Shown piece after piece: positions 1 through 8,846 of a stretch of DNA of 13,090 bases. Source of the stretch: Legionellales bacterium (GTDB lineage: Bacteria; Pseudomonadota; Gammaproteobacteria; Berkiellales; Berkiellaceae); assembly GCA_023266435.1 (NCBI GenBank), contig JAHFQF010000048.1, positions 1 to 13,090 on the forward strand. Direction: 5' to 3'. Numbering within the stretch: position 1 is the stretch's first letter; each line of letters begins with the position of its first letter. A model generated the notes under the pieces. The model saw nothing but the letters and a program-made list of their open reading frames with translations, was not told the DNA's origin and ran no database searches. The translations under genes were made by a program, and so were the position numbers.

Positions 1-793
1 GTACTAATCCTTGAGTAACTGCTGTTTTAAATAAATTGACACAACCTTGCGCCCTGGAAAAAAATCCTACATTCATCATACCCTAATGCCTGCCAATTAA
101 AATTTCCGGGATTCCTTCCGAAAGGTTTTCTATGATTTGACTTGCAGAAACTTTGACACCGAAGTTCAAGAGCACGCGCGCGCCTTGCAAAGTAGGGTAC
201 AATAGAGGCACGTTACGAGTATACCACTGCGCCCCCAGAACTGTCGCTAAAATACCGATTACATTTCCCCACACGAGCGCTGAGACCCCCCACCCCTGAC
301 AAGCAAGCACAATACAACTGAGATTCAAAGTCAGATAAGAAAATACATTGATAACAGTTAATGCTTGAAAGTTCATTTTCCTTTTTAATATAGCAACCCT
401 CACGGCGCCAAAAGGAACCAGCAAAAATAGTATTGATAACTCCTGAATGGTTTTCACCATGTTTGTTTCTGAAAAAAAAGAGGAAATCCACGTGGCTCCA
501 AAATACAGACTCAGCCATATTATTAATGACAACAATAGTCCCAAAGTAAAAGCCATGCGAAGTTGCAAATGTGTCAATGTTTTCTGTTGAATCACGTATT
601 GAGAAATACCAAAGTCTCTCAGGCCATGCGCTAACATGACCAATACAAAACTGACTGAAAACAAACCGATTTCATTTGGAGTCAGTAATCGCGCAAGCAC
701 AATGCTAGAAAGCAACCTCAACACCAACCCAATGTATTTATCACTAAAAGAGTATAATAAGGATGTTTTTAAATTATTCTTCACTTGATTCAT
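1..793 (-). pseudogene. Wzx-type oligosaccharide flippase, interrupted by an in-frame amber codon; partial at window edge
   Basis: Members of this MOP-superfamily flippase family move lipid-linked oligosaccharide across the inner membrane. The N-terminal 236 residues are intact and hydrophobic, with about six likely membrane segments. Family-typical text is visible around residues 34-76 (LARLLTPNEIGLFS, then LRDFGISQYVIQ). The frame stops at TAG (83-85) after IGRH, well short of the 400-500 residues usual for the family. The same frame then stays open for 27 more codons to the window edge and reads GMMNVGFFSRAQG followed by VNLFKTAVT, which is what a flippase has at this point. A point nonsense mutation therefore explains the break, not a frameshift or a natural end. 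The ATG at 791-793 overlaps the ligase stop in an ATGA. Two ATG codons just after the TAG could allow a restart. A sequencing error cannot be excluded. Confidence 0.8.
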
Positions 794-2148
794 ACGGATT
801 CTCTCAGCAGCATGCGATTCTCAACAAATCGATGTTTGATTTTTGCGTCATAGACCAATGCATCACAGGTAAGAATTGTGATCTCAACTGTTTCACCAAA
901 ACAATGCTGCATTTTTTCTTTTAATTGATGCATATTTTCAGATAGACAATGTTTAGGTGCGCATAACACTTCAATCCGACGCGCAGTATGTTGAATAATT
1001 TTAAATTGATTCACCATGGGAAACAACGAGAAAATCGCCGAAAACTGGGCTCGATGAATTTTTTTATTTTTTTCATCTACCAGAAAATCAGTATTTCTGC
1101 CTTCTAATTTTTTTAAAATTGGCAATTGAATCCCGCATGCACAAAGTTCCTCGCTTAACATTCCTACATCTCCTGTGCGATACCGAATAATTGGATATCC
1201 ATAGGAGCTAAGATTCGTCACCACAATGTCACCCAAGTGCCCTAAAGGCAATACGTTATCTGTCTCTGGCTGGATGATTTCAACCAGCATATTTTCAGCC
1301 ATAATATGTAAATTTCCTTGTGGGCAGGCCTGCGCAATAAAGCCGGCCTCTCTGGCTCCATAACTATTAATCACTGGGCATCGCAAAGTCTTTTCTAAAA
1401 ATTTCTGTGTGTGAGGTAGTAATTCTTCCGCTGTAGTTAGCACTGCTTTTAGGCGCAATTTTTTGATGTTATTATGCGAATTGAGCTTAATCACCTGCTC
1501 TAATACTGAAGGATAGCTCATTAAAATTTCAGGTTGATACTGAACCAGGTTGCCGAATAATGTGTGCATGTTCTGCTGGTCAATCTGCATGACCGGGAAC
1601 AAGCGTGTATTCATCGCTCTATCTCTCAAACGATGCAGCCAAGTATAGCGTTGCCATTCCAAAGGCGATCCCCAGACAACTGCTTCCCGGCTACCCATGT
1701 CTAAATCAAACCACTGTAAACAACGCCATTTTGCAGCCACATCTCGCGCAATGCGATGCTGACTTTGGTAATAAAATAAAGGTGTACCACTAGATCCGCT
1801 GGTATAGCCTGTTTGAAAACCCAAGTTAAGCGGAGGTTTGAGGGCGTGCGCATGCATTTGCAATAGTTGTTTATTAACGACTGGTATTTCATAAAAATCA
1901 CCTGGAAGATGATTCCATAAAGTTCTATAGAAAGCATGATGTTGATAAGTATCTGCCAATAAATTTCTCAATTGTTGCTGTTGCCAATCTTTTAATCTGT
2001 CTTTTGACCAGTATTGCGCTTGTTGAAAGATTTTTAACCAATAGGTTGTCGGATGTCCTTTCAGGCATTCATGTAAAGGGAAAAAAAAGCGAGCAACCAT
2101 TTTTTCTCTTAAAGCAGACCGCCAAGACATGCCGGCTAAAGATTGCAT
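790..2148 (-). CDS. CapK/phenylacetate-CoA ligase-like adenylate-forming enzyme
   Basis: Members of the ANL (adenylate-forming) superfamily activate a carboxylate with ATP, usually passing it to CoA. The 452-residue protein has the ATP-binding loop TSGSSGTP at residues 116-123, the NSYGAREAG segment at 261-269 (the family's Y-G-x-x-E motif), YRTGDVG at 323-329 and LEGRNTD at 348-354. This is the layout of the PaaK/CapK group found in capsule and exopolysaccharide clusters. The start ATG is supported by a GGGAG ribosome binding site (2156-2160) 7 bases away and overlaps the preceding glycosyltransferase gene by 13 bases. The gene ends in TGA within ATGA, shared with the flippase start. The position suggests that it activates an acyl or amino-acid-like group for decorating the repeat unit, but nothing visible identifies the substrate. 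A role in phenylacetate breakdown is unlikely, since no paa genes are present. Confidence 0.88.
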   Translation of the reverse strand: MQSLAGMSWRSALREKMVARFFFPLHECLKGHPTTYWLKIFQQAQYWSKDRLKDWQQQQLRNLLADTYQHHAFYRTLWNHLPGDFYEIPVVNKQLLQMHAHALKPPLNLGFQTGYTSGSSGTPLFYYQSQHRIARDVAAKWRCLQWFDLDMGSREAVVWGSPLEWQRYTWLHRLRDRAMNTRLFPVMQIDQQNMHTLFGNLVQYQPEILMSYPSVLEQVIKLNSHNNIKKLRLKAVLTTAEELLPHTQKFLEKTLRCPVINSYGAREAGFIAQACPQGNLHIMAENMLVEIIQPETDNVLPLGHLGDIVVTNLSSYGYPIIRYRTGDVGMLSEELCACGIQLPILKKLEGRNTDFLVDEKNKKIHRAQFSAIFSLFPMVNQFKIIQHTARRIEVLCAPKHCLSENMHQLKEKMQHCFGETVEITILTCDALVYDAKIKHRFVENRMLLRESV

Positions 2149-3218
2149 ACTTTATCTCCCGAAGCACCGCAATAGAGCGCTTGCCAACTTGGGAAAATTT
2201 TATCCCACGTCCAGTCTTTTACTAACTCTAAAGCGTTTTCACTCAATTGCTGATATAAAGCAGGATTTTCGATGAGCTGTTGTATTGCCTCTGCAAGCTG
2301 AACAGACGCATGCGTTTCTATCAACCATGCTGTGCTTTGATGTGTGTAAAGCTGTGCTATCCCCCCTACCGATGTGGTAATCACCGGGACCCCGCTGGCA
2401 TTTGCTTCTAGAAGTGCGTTTGGTGCATTGTCTTTCAAGCTGGTATTGATGACGAGATCTGCTTGGTGGTAATACGCAAGTATTTCTTGAGGGTTTACTT
2501 CGCCAACCAATTGTACCGACTCGCTCAGTTGTAGTTGCGCAATCATTTTTTGTAAATACTGCTTCTGCGTACCCCCTCCTAAAATACTTAATCGATATCT
2601 CACAGACTGCTGCTTTAAAATTGCCATGGCTTGAATGGCAGAAGCAACGTTATACACTGGCTCTAAGTGTCGAGTTATGAGTAAGTGATACGTTTTTTTG
2701 GAGCTTAATGTTCTTGTCGATCTAAAAAACCGTTTATCAATGGGATTAGGAATGACTTGACTCTGTAGACCATGTGATGAAAACACTGTCTTTAAATAAA
2801 CACTCTGCACCACGAGATGATCTGCCATCGTTAAAAATGGTAATATCCACCGAGAGTGCTGCTGAATAAAATGCGCTGCATCCCCTCCTCGATAATTGAT
2901 CAACAGTTTTTTTCCAAAAACTTTGGTCATGACGCATACAGCAGGGGCATGCAAAAGCCACGTTTTCCCTGAGTTAATCATCAGATGTACTGTACTTGCT
3001 GAAAATAGAGCTAAAAAAACACGCACATAAAATTGTGCTAATCGGATTAACTTGAATACCGCCCTCGAAAAACTTTTAGCTGTGGCCATTGGCGGCACTA
3101 GAGGAATGTAGTGATAAGGTTGATGATGCTTTTTATATTGCATGAGGAATGCTTGGGTTTGTATTGCCATACCACCCCACGGGGGACCGTCAGGTCCAAT
3201 AAAGACTATTTTTTTCAT
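2136..3218 (-). CDS. GT4-type glycosyltransferase of the exopolysaccharide cluster
   Basis: This GT-B fold glycosyltransferase of 360 residues is expected to add one sugar from a nucleotide-sugar donor to the growing lipid-linked repeat unit in the cytoplasm. The N-terminal acceptor domain begins with MKKIVFIGPDGPPWGG, whose glycine-rich loop is typical of GT4 enzymes. The donor domain contains a TRHLEPVYN segment near 182-190, LGGGTQ near 213-218 and a D/E-x7-E signature (Asp263 to Glu271, DNAPNALLEA) followed by GVPVITTSVGG. The ATG at 3218 is preferred over an in-frame GTG at 3227: it follows the preceding stop by one base (TAGtATG), has a weak GGGTG element 6 bases upstream, and gives the usual short lead before the first beta strand. 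It ends in TAG. Donor and linkage cannot be read from the sequence. Confidence 0.9.
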   Translation of the reverse strand: MKKIVFIGPDGPPWGGMAIQTQAFLMQYKKHHQPYHYIPLVPPMATAKSFSRAVFKLIRLAQFYVRVFLALFSASTVHLMINSGKTWLLHAPAVCVMTKVFGKKLLINYRGGDAAHFIQQHSRWILPFLTMADHLVVQSVYLKTVFSSHGLQSQVIPNPIDKRFFRSTRTLSSKKTYHLLITRHLEPVYNVASAIQAMAILKQQSVRYRLSILGGGTQKQYLQKMIAQLQLSESVQLVGEVNPQEILAYYHQADLVINTSLKDNAPNALLEANASGVPVITTSVGGIAQLYTHQSTAWLIETHASVQLAEAIQQLIENPALYQQLSENALELVKDWTWDKIFPSWQALYCGASGDKVCNL

Positions 3219-3219
3219 A

Positions 3220-4404
3220 CTAAACACCCAATGCTGCGTATTCAGGCAGGTATCGTTTGACCATCTCTGACCATTGCCTGGTACGCTGAATATGCTGATA
3301 AGTTGTTTCAGCCCACTCTTGATAGTGCATTGGATTATTGAGCCATTTTTCTATGGCGACTGTAAGCTGTTCCACATCACCCGGCGCAAAAATAGAGTCA
3401 GGCAAGGGATTAGGAATTAACTCTAATAAACCACCTACATTTGAGAATAAAATGGGTTTTTTTTGGGCAATGGCTTCTAGGGGTTTTAGAGGTGTCACTG
3501 TTTCTGTTAAGGGCGAGGAAAGGCGAGGATAGACTAAAATATCACAACGCTGATAGTACTCCTGAATGCGATCTGGTGGAACAGCAGGAATTAAGTGAAT
3601 TTGATCTTGCCTAGGAAATGTGGCTAAACAGGCTTTGACTGCCTCGAACTCTGGGCCTGTTCCTACGAGTAGCAAACGTAGCGTTTGGTGTGTGGCGCAT
3701 GATTTTAAAAAAGCTTGGCACAATAACAAGATGCCTTCATATGCATAAAAAGACCCAATAAATCCAATGGTTTTGTGATTTCTGAACCCCGTCTCGTTAT
3801 TAAAGTCAACTGTTTGAGTGCTTTTTGGGATGGTAACGCCATTAGGCACAATGCAGATTTTCTTAGGAGAGATGCGCCTTTTTTCTAAAGCATCCGCTAA
3901 ACCTTGACAGATGACTGCGACTTTATCAACCCGCTGACAAAGAAACGTTTCTAGATAACGTACCAACATAGTACGCCATTGAAAAAACTGCTGTCTATTG
4001 GCGTTAAAAGCATCCTCCCAAAACGCTCGAATCTCATACAGGATAGGGACTCCATGGACTCTTGCGATCAGCCACGTGGCAAGACCTAGCGTACACGGAG
4101 AATGCACGTGTATCACTTGTGGTTTCAAACGAATAATCGCCGTATGTACGCTGATCAGTGTACTGAAAATGGTTAAAAATTGTTTTAAAAATTTAATTTT
4201 ATTTAAAAAATTGAAACTGTTTGTACGAAAATAACAAATATTTTCAATGTCTTCGTAAGGTAGCGTCAGCGGACCTTGCCTATCAGAGGTTAAGGCAAAA
4301 ACCTGAACCCCTGCGGCTTGTAAGTTTTTTAGAATGGCATGAGAACGAATCGAATAGCCGCTGATCTTAGGTAAGCTGTGATCGAGCACGTGTAAGGTTC
4401 GCAT
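3220..4404 (-). CDS. XrtA/PEP-CTERM-system glycosyltransferase, TIGR04063-like
   Basis: This GT4 glycosyltransferase of about 394 residues matches the exosortase A-associated family TIGR04063. The family traits visible are MRTLHVLDHSLP at the N-terminus, GYSIRSHAIL at 16-25, HVHSP at 99-103, YEIRAFWEDA at 123-132, and near the end PRLSSPLTETVTPLKPLEA at 293-311. GSFYAYEG near 217-224 marks the start of the donor-binding domain. An in-frame GTG at 4413 exists, but the ATG at 4404 has a good ribosome binding site (AGGTGAG, 4409-4415) and gives the family's usual N-terminus, so it is chosen. The gene overlaps the end of the amidotransferase gene by 38 bases and ends in TAG one base before the next start. 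It contains an A8 run at codons for QKKP (3457-3464). The acceptor sugar is unknown. Confidence 0.92.
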   Translation of the reverse strand: MRTLHVLDHSLPKISGYSIRSHAILKNLQAAGVQVFALTSDRQGPLTLPYEDIENICYFRTNSFNFLNKIKFLKQFLTIFSTLISVHTAIIRLKPQVIHVHSPCTLGLATWLIARVHGVPILYEIRAFWEDAFNANRQQFFQWRTMLVRYLETFLCQRVDKVAVICQGLADALEKRRISPKKICIVPNGVTIPKSTQTVDFNNETGFRNHKTIGFIGSFYAYEGILLLCQAFLKSCATHQTLRLLLVGTGPEFEAVKACLATFPRQDQIHLIPAVPPDRIQEYYQRCDILVYPRLSSPLTETVTPLKPLEAIAQKKPILFSNVGGLLELIPNPLPDSIFAPGDVEQLTVAIEKWLNNPMHYQEWAETTYQHIQRTRQWSEMVKRYLPEYAALGV

Positions 4405-6298
4405 GATTCTCACCTACGTATTGAGTGGATTTCTCTAAAAATACATCCAAAATCAGTAGAGACCAAAGTTTTGTACTATAATCGGCTGTTTGGCTCAACT
4501 GTGCAGCAACCAATTTCTCAACGTATTGAGTATTGATAATTCCATAATAACTCAAGCGTTTTGGCAAGGCACGCAACTCAGGCTCATAAAGTTTACGTAG
4601 CCACTTAGACAGTGGTACTGTAAACCCGTGTTTTTTACGATTTACAAAGCGCTGTGTTAATTTAGGTTCCAACCATTGTTTTAATAAATATTTACCTTCT
4701 TTTTGATTGATTTTGATATTCATGGGCAAATTTGCTAGCCAAGTTACCAGATGATGATCTAAAAAAGGTGAGCGTACCTCTAGCCCATAATGCATACTAG
4801 CCCTGTCTACCTTCTTTAAAATGTCTCCTGGGAGATAGGTTTTAATATCTAGATATTGTAATAAAGAAAGCAAGTCATGGCATTGTGCTCTTTTTTGATG
4901 CCCGTAAAATAAATCAACCGTTTGGTAGTCGGAATGTTTAAGCTTAAAGTCAGGATGCAATAGCTGACTTAATTCTGCTTTTTTAAAGACACTGATACTG
5001 TCCATATAATAGGCGATAGGATCTAGAGACATCAGAGAGAAAAAAGGCTTTAGTCGCAATCCCTTTGGAATTTTTGCATGATGGGGATACCGCTGTGCTA
5101 ACCACTGATAGGCACTCCTAGGAAGCAATCGGGGAATTGAACGTTTTAGTCTCTGCTCAAATAAGTGTTGTTGATATCGCTTATAACCTGCTAACATTTC
5201 ATCTCCACCATCTCCCGACAACACAACTTTATTGCGTTCTGCCGCATGCTGAGAGATAGCGAGTGTTGGTATGGCCGAGCTATCTGCAAACGGCTCATCA
5301 TATACCTCAATGATTTTAGTAGGGCCGCTCGCGCGTGAGGGTAAAATGCTATAGGTATAATGTGGCAAATTAAAAAGATGAGCTATTTTTCTGGCATAAG
5401 GAAGTTCATTATATAAAGCCTCTTCAAACCCTGCTGAATATAAATTAAACGTTTTATAATGCTGCGCCATTTGTAGCACAACAGCACTAGAATCTAAGCC
5501 CCCGGATAAAAAAGCACCAATAGGCACTTCCGCTTGTAAACGCGTGGAGACTGCTTGATCAAATACATGTCCAAAAGTCATCAGTGCCGTTTCAATATCT
5601 ACCGACGCCTCGGCATTAAATTGTATATCCCAGTAATTTCTAGAGATACATTTGCCTGCAGCGGTAATGAGCATACAATGCCCTGGTGCTAATTGCTGGA
5701 TAGCCTGATAAGGCGTTTTAGGATCTGGGATATACCCTAAACTCAAGTAGTCCACAATGGCAGTCATATCCAGCTGTTTATTCAATACAGGATGCATCAT
5801 TAAAGCTTTCATTTCTGAGGCAAAAATCAAACCATCGCCCTCTAAAAAAGCATAATATAAAGGTTTGACACCCAAACGATCACGCGCTAGAAAAAGCTGG
5901 TGTTCTTTGAAATCATAGATGGCAAAAGCAAACATACCTTCTAAATGGTCAACACAAGCTTCACGCCAAATAACCCAACTGGCTAAAATCACCTCGGTAT
6001 CTGATTGGGTCTTAAAAACATACCCCTTTTGTGTGAGTTGCTCTCTAATGGATTGATAATTATAGATTTCGCCATTAAAAACCAAGACCACTTGATGTGC
6101 CAAATCTTGCATGGGTTGCTGCCCTAAGGCCCCATCAATGATCTTTAAGCGCGTATGGCCAAAGCCAATCGGAGACTGAATAAAAATTCGACTGTCATCC
6201 GGCCCCCGTGGTCTTAAAGTGTGCGCCATCTTACGAATGAGTTCAGGAGTAAAAAGGGGGGTATTCCCAAACTGAAGTACGCCAGTTATACCGCACAC
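4367..6298 (-). CDS. XrtA/PEP-CTERM-system amidotransferase (asparagine synthase-like)
   Basis: This glutamine-dependent amidotransferase of 643 residues has the architecture of asparagine synthetase B and resembles the XrtA-associated amidotransferase family (TIGR03108). The N-terminal Ntn-hydrolase domain has the nucleophile Cys2 (MCGITGV), RGPDD at 31-35, Arg50, FNGEIYN at 74-80 and Asp100. The synthetase domain has the ATP pyrophosphatase loop SGGLDSS at 265-271 and SGDGGDE at 361-367, then LEVRSPFLD towards the C-terminus. All residues needed for ammonia release and adenylation appear present. The start is GTG, fixed by the need for Cys at position 2 and by a strong AAGGAG site 5 bases upstream. 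In an exopolysaccharide operon such enzymes probably amidate a sugar carboxylate or a polymer substituent rather than make asparagine for growth. That role is inferred from context. Confidence 0.93.
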   Translation of the reverse strand: MCGITGVLQFGNTPLFTPELIRKMAHTLRPRGPDDSRIFIQSPIGFGHTRLKIIDGALGQQPMQDLAHQVVLVFNGEIYNYQSIREQLTQKGYVFKTQSDTEVILASWVIWREACVDHLEGMFAFAIYDFKEHQLFLARDRLGVKPLYYAFLEGDGLIFASEMKALMMHPVLNKQLDMTAIVDYLSLGYIPDPKTPYQAIQQLAPGHCMLITAAGKCISRNYWDIQFNAEASVDIETALMTFGHVFDQAVSTRLQAEVPIGAFLSGGLDSSAVVLQMAQHYKTFNLYSAGFEEALYNELPYARKIAHLFNLPHYTYSILPSRASGPTKIIEVYDEPFADSSAIPTLAISQHAAERNKVVLSGDGGDEMLAGYKRYQQHLFEQRLKRSIPRLLPRSAYQWLAQRYPHHAKIPKGLRLKPFFSLMSLDPIAYYMDSISVFKKAELSQLLHPDFKLKHSDYQTVDLFYGHQKRAQCHDLLSLLQYLDIKTYLPGDILKKVDRASMHYGLEVRSPFLDHHLVTWLANLPMNIKINQKEGKYLLKQWLEPKLTQRFVNRKKHGFTVPLSKWLRKLYEPELRALPKRLSYYGIINTQYVEKLVAAQLSQTADYSTKLWSLLILDVFLEKSTQYVGENHANLTRARSQLT

Positions 6299-7365
6299 AA
6301 TAACTCCTTATAACAACGTTCGTAAGTTTTCAGCATAACAGACAATGTAAAATTTTTCTCGATTGTTTTGTAGGCCGCATTCCCTAGCAGGGTTCGCGTG
6401 CCCTCAGACAGCAGACACGATATCAAACATTGCTTTAATGCGTCCACCTTGCCAAATGGGTACAACAAGCCATTTTCTCCAGACCGGATAATAGCCTGAT
6501 TACCAGGGATATCTGAGGCAATGACCACAAGACCAGCAGCCATCGCTTCTAATACAACATTAGAACATCCTTCAAACTGACTGGGAAGTACAACAAGATG
6601 CCAATGTTGATAAAATTCCTGCAAATGATATTGCTTATCCAATAAATTGACTTGAGCGCTCAAGGAGAGATCAATAATGGCCTGTTTAACCTTTGACATT
6701 TCTGGACCAGAACCTACAATGTCACACTGAATGGGTAACTGTTTTAATTGCGCCAGGGCTTCTAAACAATGCAGCGGTTGTTTGTTATCGACTAAACGCA
6801 TGACCATCCCTATACGCAGAGGATTTCCTGTTTTTAAGGGTTGATAGTTCAGAGGTAGCTCTACTCCATTGGGTATGACTGTAATTTTTTTTGCAGCAAT
6901 TTTAATTTTTTCCTGTAAATACCTGCTCAGCTCTTCTGAGACAGTGAAATATCGATCCACAAATGGCCTAAATAGCTTACGCCAGCGTTGCCTTTTTTTA
7001 CACAGCCCAAAAAGATCGCTGCTATCTCGGCCATGTTCACTGTGAATACACGCTCTTACGCGACAATATTTGGCTAATAATTGGCATTCCAGCGTAGATA
7101 AATTACGTGTATGGATGAGGTCCGGCTGCAGTGTTTTAATCCAATAGATAATCTTGAGATAAGACCGAAATAAAGGTCCGGGCTTTCTATTCAATACAAT
7201 CACCATTACCGTATTCGGTAACGTTGCGACCCATTTCAAATCCAGCGTTTCTAAAACCAAGATCACATGTTGAAAACCGGTTAATTGAGTAACAATATTT
7301 TTTATACCCTTTTCCAAGCCACCTATGTGCATTTGAGAAACCACGTGCAAGATCATAGATTTCAT
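6286..7365 (-). CDS. XrtA/PEP-CTERM-system glycosyltransferase, TIGR03088-like
   Basis: This GT4 glycosyltransferase of 359 residues resembles the exosortase A-associated family TIGR03088. The N-terminal domain shows ILHVVSQMHIGGLEKG at 5-20 (the glycine-rich acceptor loop), IHTRN at 84-88 and HSEHGRD at 108-114. The donor domain shows IPNGVE at 164-169, MVMRLVDNKQP near 187-197, IVGSGPE at 216-222 and the E-x7-E pair Glu265/Glu273 in FEGCSNVVLEAMAAG. It would transfer a sugar to the lipid-linked repeat unit on the cytoplasmic side. The ATG at 7363-7365 overlaps the exosortase stop in an ATGA, which supports this start over the Met at codon 4. It ends in TAA inside the amidotransferase gene (13-base overlap). 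Sugar specificity cannot be deduced. Confidence 0.92.
   Translation of the reverse strand: MKSMILHVVSQMHIGGLEKGIKNIVTQLTGFQHVILVLETLDLKWVATLPNTVMVIVLNRKPGPLFRSYLKIIYWIKTLQPDLIHTRNLSTLECQLLAKYCRVRACIHSEHGRDSSDLFGLCKKRQRWRKLFRPFVDRYFTVSEELSRYLQEKIKIAAKKITVIPNGVELPLNYQPLKTGNPLRIGMVMRLVDNKQPLHCLEALAQLKQLPIQCDIVGSGPEMSKVKQAIIDLSLSAQVNLLDKQYHLQEFYQHWHLVVLPSQFEGCSNVVLEAMAAGLVVIASDIPGNQAIIRSGENGLLYPFGKVDALKQCLISCLLSEGTRTLLGNAAYKTIEKNFTLSVMLKTYERCYKELLCAV
6304..6309 (-). promoter_or_regulatory. Ribosome binding site that fixes the GTG start of the amidotransferase
   Basis: The minus strand reads AAGGAG here, five bases before the GTG at 6296-6298. It lies inside the last codons of the preceding glycosyltransferase gene. 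It is the strongest Shine-Dalgarno match in the window and supports GTG as the true start, which places the catalytic cysteine at residue 2. Confidence 0.75.
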
Positions 7366-8846
7366 GAAATCATCTTAAATTGTTCTTCTACAGTTTGACG
7401 TATCCAAGGTGAAAAAATCTCGATGGCTTGTTGATTGTCACGCCAAGTACCATCCCAACTTAAGACAATCGCACCTGCGTGTCTAGGCTTCCTGGTGAGC
7501 CATTGATACCCATCAATGACTTTGGTTTGCCAGCCATAAGGTGTACTGATGCCATCTATACAATACCAAGTCACCAAAGTTTTTCTCTCTAATCCTCGTT
7601 TTAGCTGTATACCACGATAAGTCTTTGCTTGTACTTTAAAAAAACGATCCTCTACCAACCTCCACTCTGCCGGCTGATAAGGCTTATTTTTAAATTGTAC
7701 TAAAACCTGATCACTGTTTTCTTGGCCATATAATACCAAGGTTACCATCACAGCTTTCTGCTGAATACGATATCCTTGAGAGAGCCTGCGTACTGCACCC
7801 ACATAAGAGACTGGCCACTCATTGCTTGAGATCGGATCAAATACAGAAGTAGTAGGTAACGTCATTGTTTCTAAGACGGACACATCAGTAGACTGCTGAG
7901 ACAGCAATAACTGAGCATACAATACAGTAGCAGTGCACAACAAGGCTGCTATCCCTGTTTTCCCCATCCGTAAGACAGAATAATGATGATGCAACGCGGA
8001 ATACTGTCTGTGCTCAGACTTAAGCGTATTTTTTCTTGAAAATAATTCTGTCAACAGAAAGAAAAAAAACAAAATACAACTAAAAAATACCCAGCCATAA
8101 ATTTCGTGATCAAAGACAATGGCGTAATACGTGTCGGTAAAAGTTGCCCAGATCACAATACAAGCCGCTCTGATTCCATTCGCACTGATAGCCATGATCA
8201 ATGTACCTAAGATCAATAAAACAGTTCGCCATACTGACCAGGATTGCCAATGAGCATACAATAAAGACACAGCTAAAATGGCAATCACATATCGAAACCC
8301 GCTGCAGGAAGGCCCTATTTCAAATGTGCCCGCACTGGTGATAAACCAGGTCCCTTCTTGCCATACTGGAATTGAAAACAAACTTAATCCAGCTTGTACA
8401 TATTGTGCTGTAATCCATTGAAAGATTGGCACAAGCTCATAACCGATAGGCAAGGCCAGTAACAAAAAAAATAAAGGGAATTTTATTTCATAAAAAATGG
8501 CTTTTCCCCAAAATAAGGCAACACTGCTTATCAAGAGTCCAATAACAGCCAATTGTGAGCCTAATTTCAACTGCACCACTGTAGAAAAAAACCACAAAAT
8601 CCCGCACCCGATGAAAGCAATAAAACTACTTTCCATGAGTTGCGGTGCAATGCGAGAAAGTTGGTTTTTTTTCTGATAAATCAAGATTGCACTGAAAAAA
8701 AAGACCAATAACCCATGTGAATAAGTACCTGAGTGCAACCACTTTTCTATCAGGCTTTGCCACACTTCTTTGGATAAAAGAATATAGCCAATTAACCAAA
8801 AACCATGTAGTAAAAAAGCAGCTCGATGATTATACACTCTGATCAT
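7362..8846 (-). CDS. xrtA: Exosortase A with C-terminal EpsI-like domain
   Basis: This integral membrane transpeptidase/protease recognises PEP-CTERM sorting signals on exported proteins. The N-terminal part, about residues 10-270, is strongly hydrophobic with roughly eight membrane segments. It carries the three catalytic residues of the family: Cys181 in GPSCSGFRYV, Arg226 in ANGIRA and His247 in DHEIYGW. After a linker comes one more hydrophobic segment (about 296-316), then a soluble EpsI-like domain to residue 494 with WYCIDG at 427-432 and a WDGTW segment near 464-468. This two-part layout is typical of exosortase A in exopolysaccharide clusters. Start and stop both lie in ATGA overlaps with glycosyltransferase genes, so translation is probably coupled to the phase-variable candidate upstream. 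The gene contains several A8/T8 runs. No PEP-CTERM substrate gene is in the window. Confidence 0.95.
   Translation of the reverse strand: MIRVYNHRAAFLLHGFWLIGYILLSKEVWQSLIEKWLHSGTYSHGLLVFFFSAILIYQKKNQLSRIAPQLMESSFIAFIGCGILWFFSTVVQLKLGSQLAVIGLLISSVALFWGKAIFYEIKFPLFFLLLALPIGYELVPIFQWITAQYVQAGLSLFSIPVWQEGTWFITSAGTFEIGPSCSGFRYVIAILAVSLLYAHWQSWSVWRTVLLILGTLIMAISANGIRAACIVIWATFTDTYYAIVFDHEIYGWVFFSCILFFFFLLTELFSRKNTLKSEHRQYSALHHHYSVLRMGKTGIAALLCTATVLYAQLLLSQQSTDVSVLETMTLPTTSVFDPISSNEWPVSYVGAVRRLSQGYRIQQKAVMVTLVLYGQENSDQVLVQFKNKPYQPAEWRLVEDRFFKVQAKTYRGIQLKRGLERKTLVTWYCIDGISTPYGWQTKVIDGYQWLTRKPRHAGAIVLSWDGTWRDNQQAIEIFSPWIRQTVEEQFKMIS

Noticed and set aside
83..85. TAG read as a reassigned sense codon in this genome
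   Set aside because: Three complete genes here (deacetylase, TIGR04063-like glycosyltransferase, GT4 glycosyltransferase) end naturally at TAG at family-typical lengths, so general reassignment is unlikely.
174..183. Short CG-alternating run in the flippase gene
   Set aside because: Only four to five dinucleotide units, explained by Gly-Ala-Arg-Val codons; too short to be a meaningful repeat.
213..518. Minus-strand open frame of 101 codons inside the flippase gene
   Set aside because: It is an out-of-frame shadow; the flippase frame has family sequence throughout this stretch.
3175..3194. Small GC-rich palindromes near the start of the GT4 glycosyltransferase gene
   Set aside because: Arms of four to five bases arise from the Gly/Pro codons of the conserved GPDGPPWGG loop.
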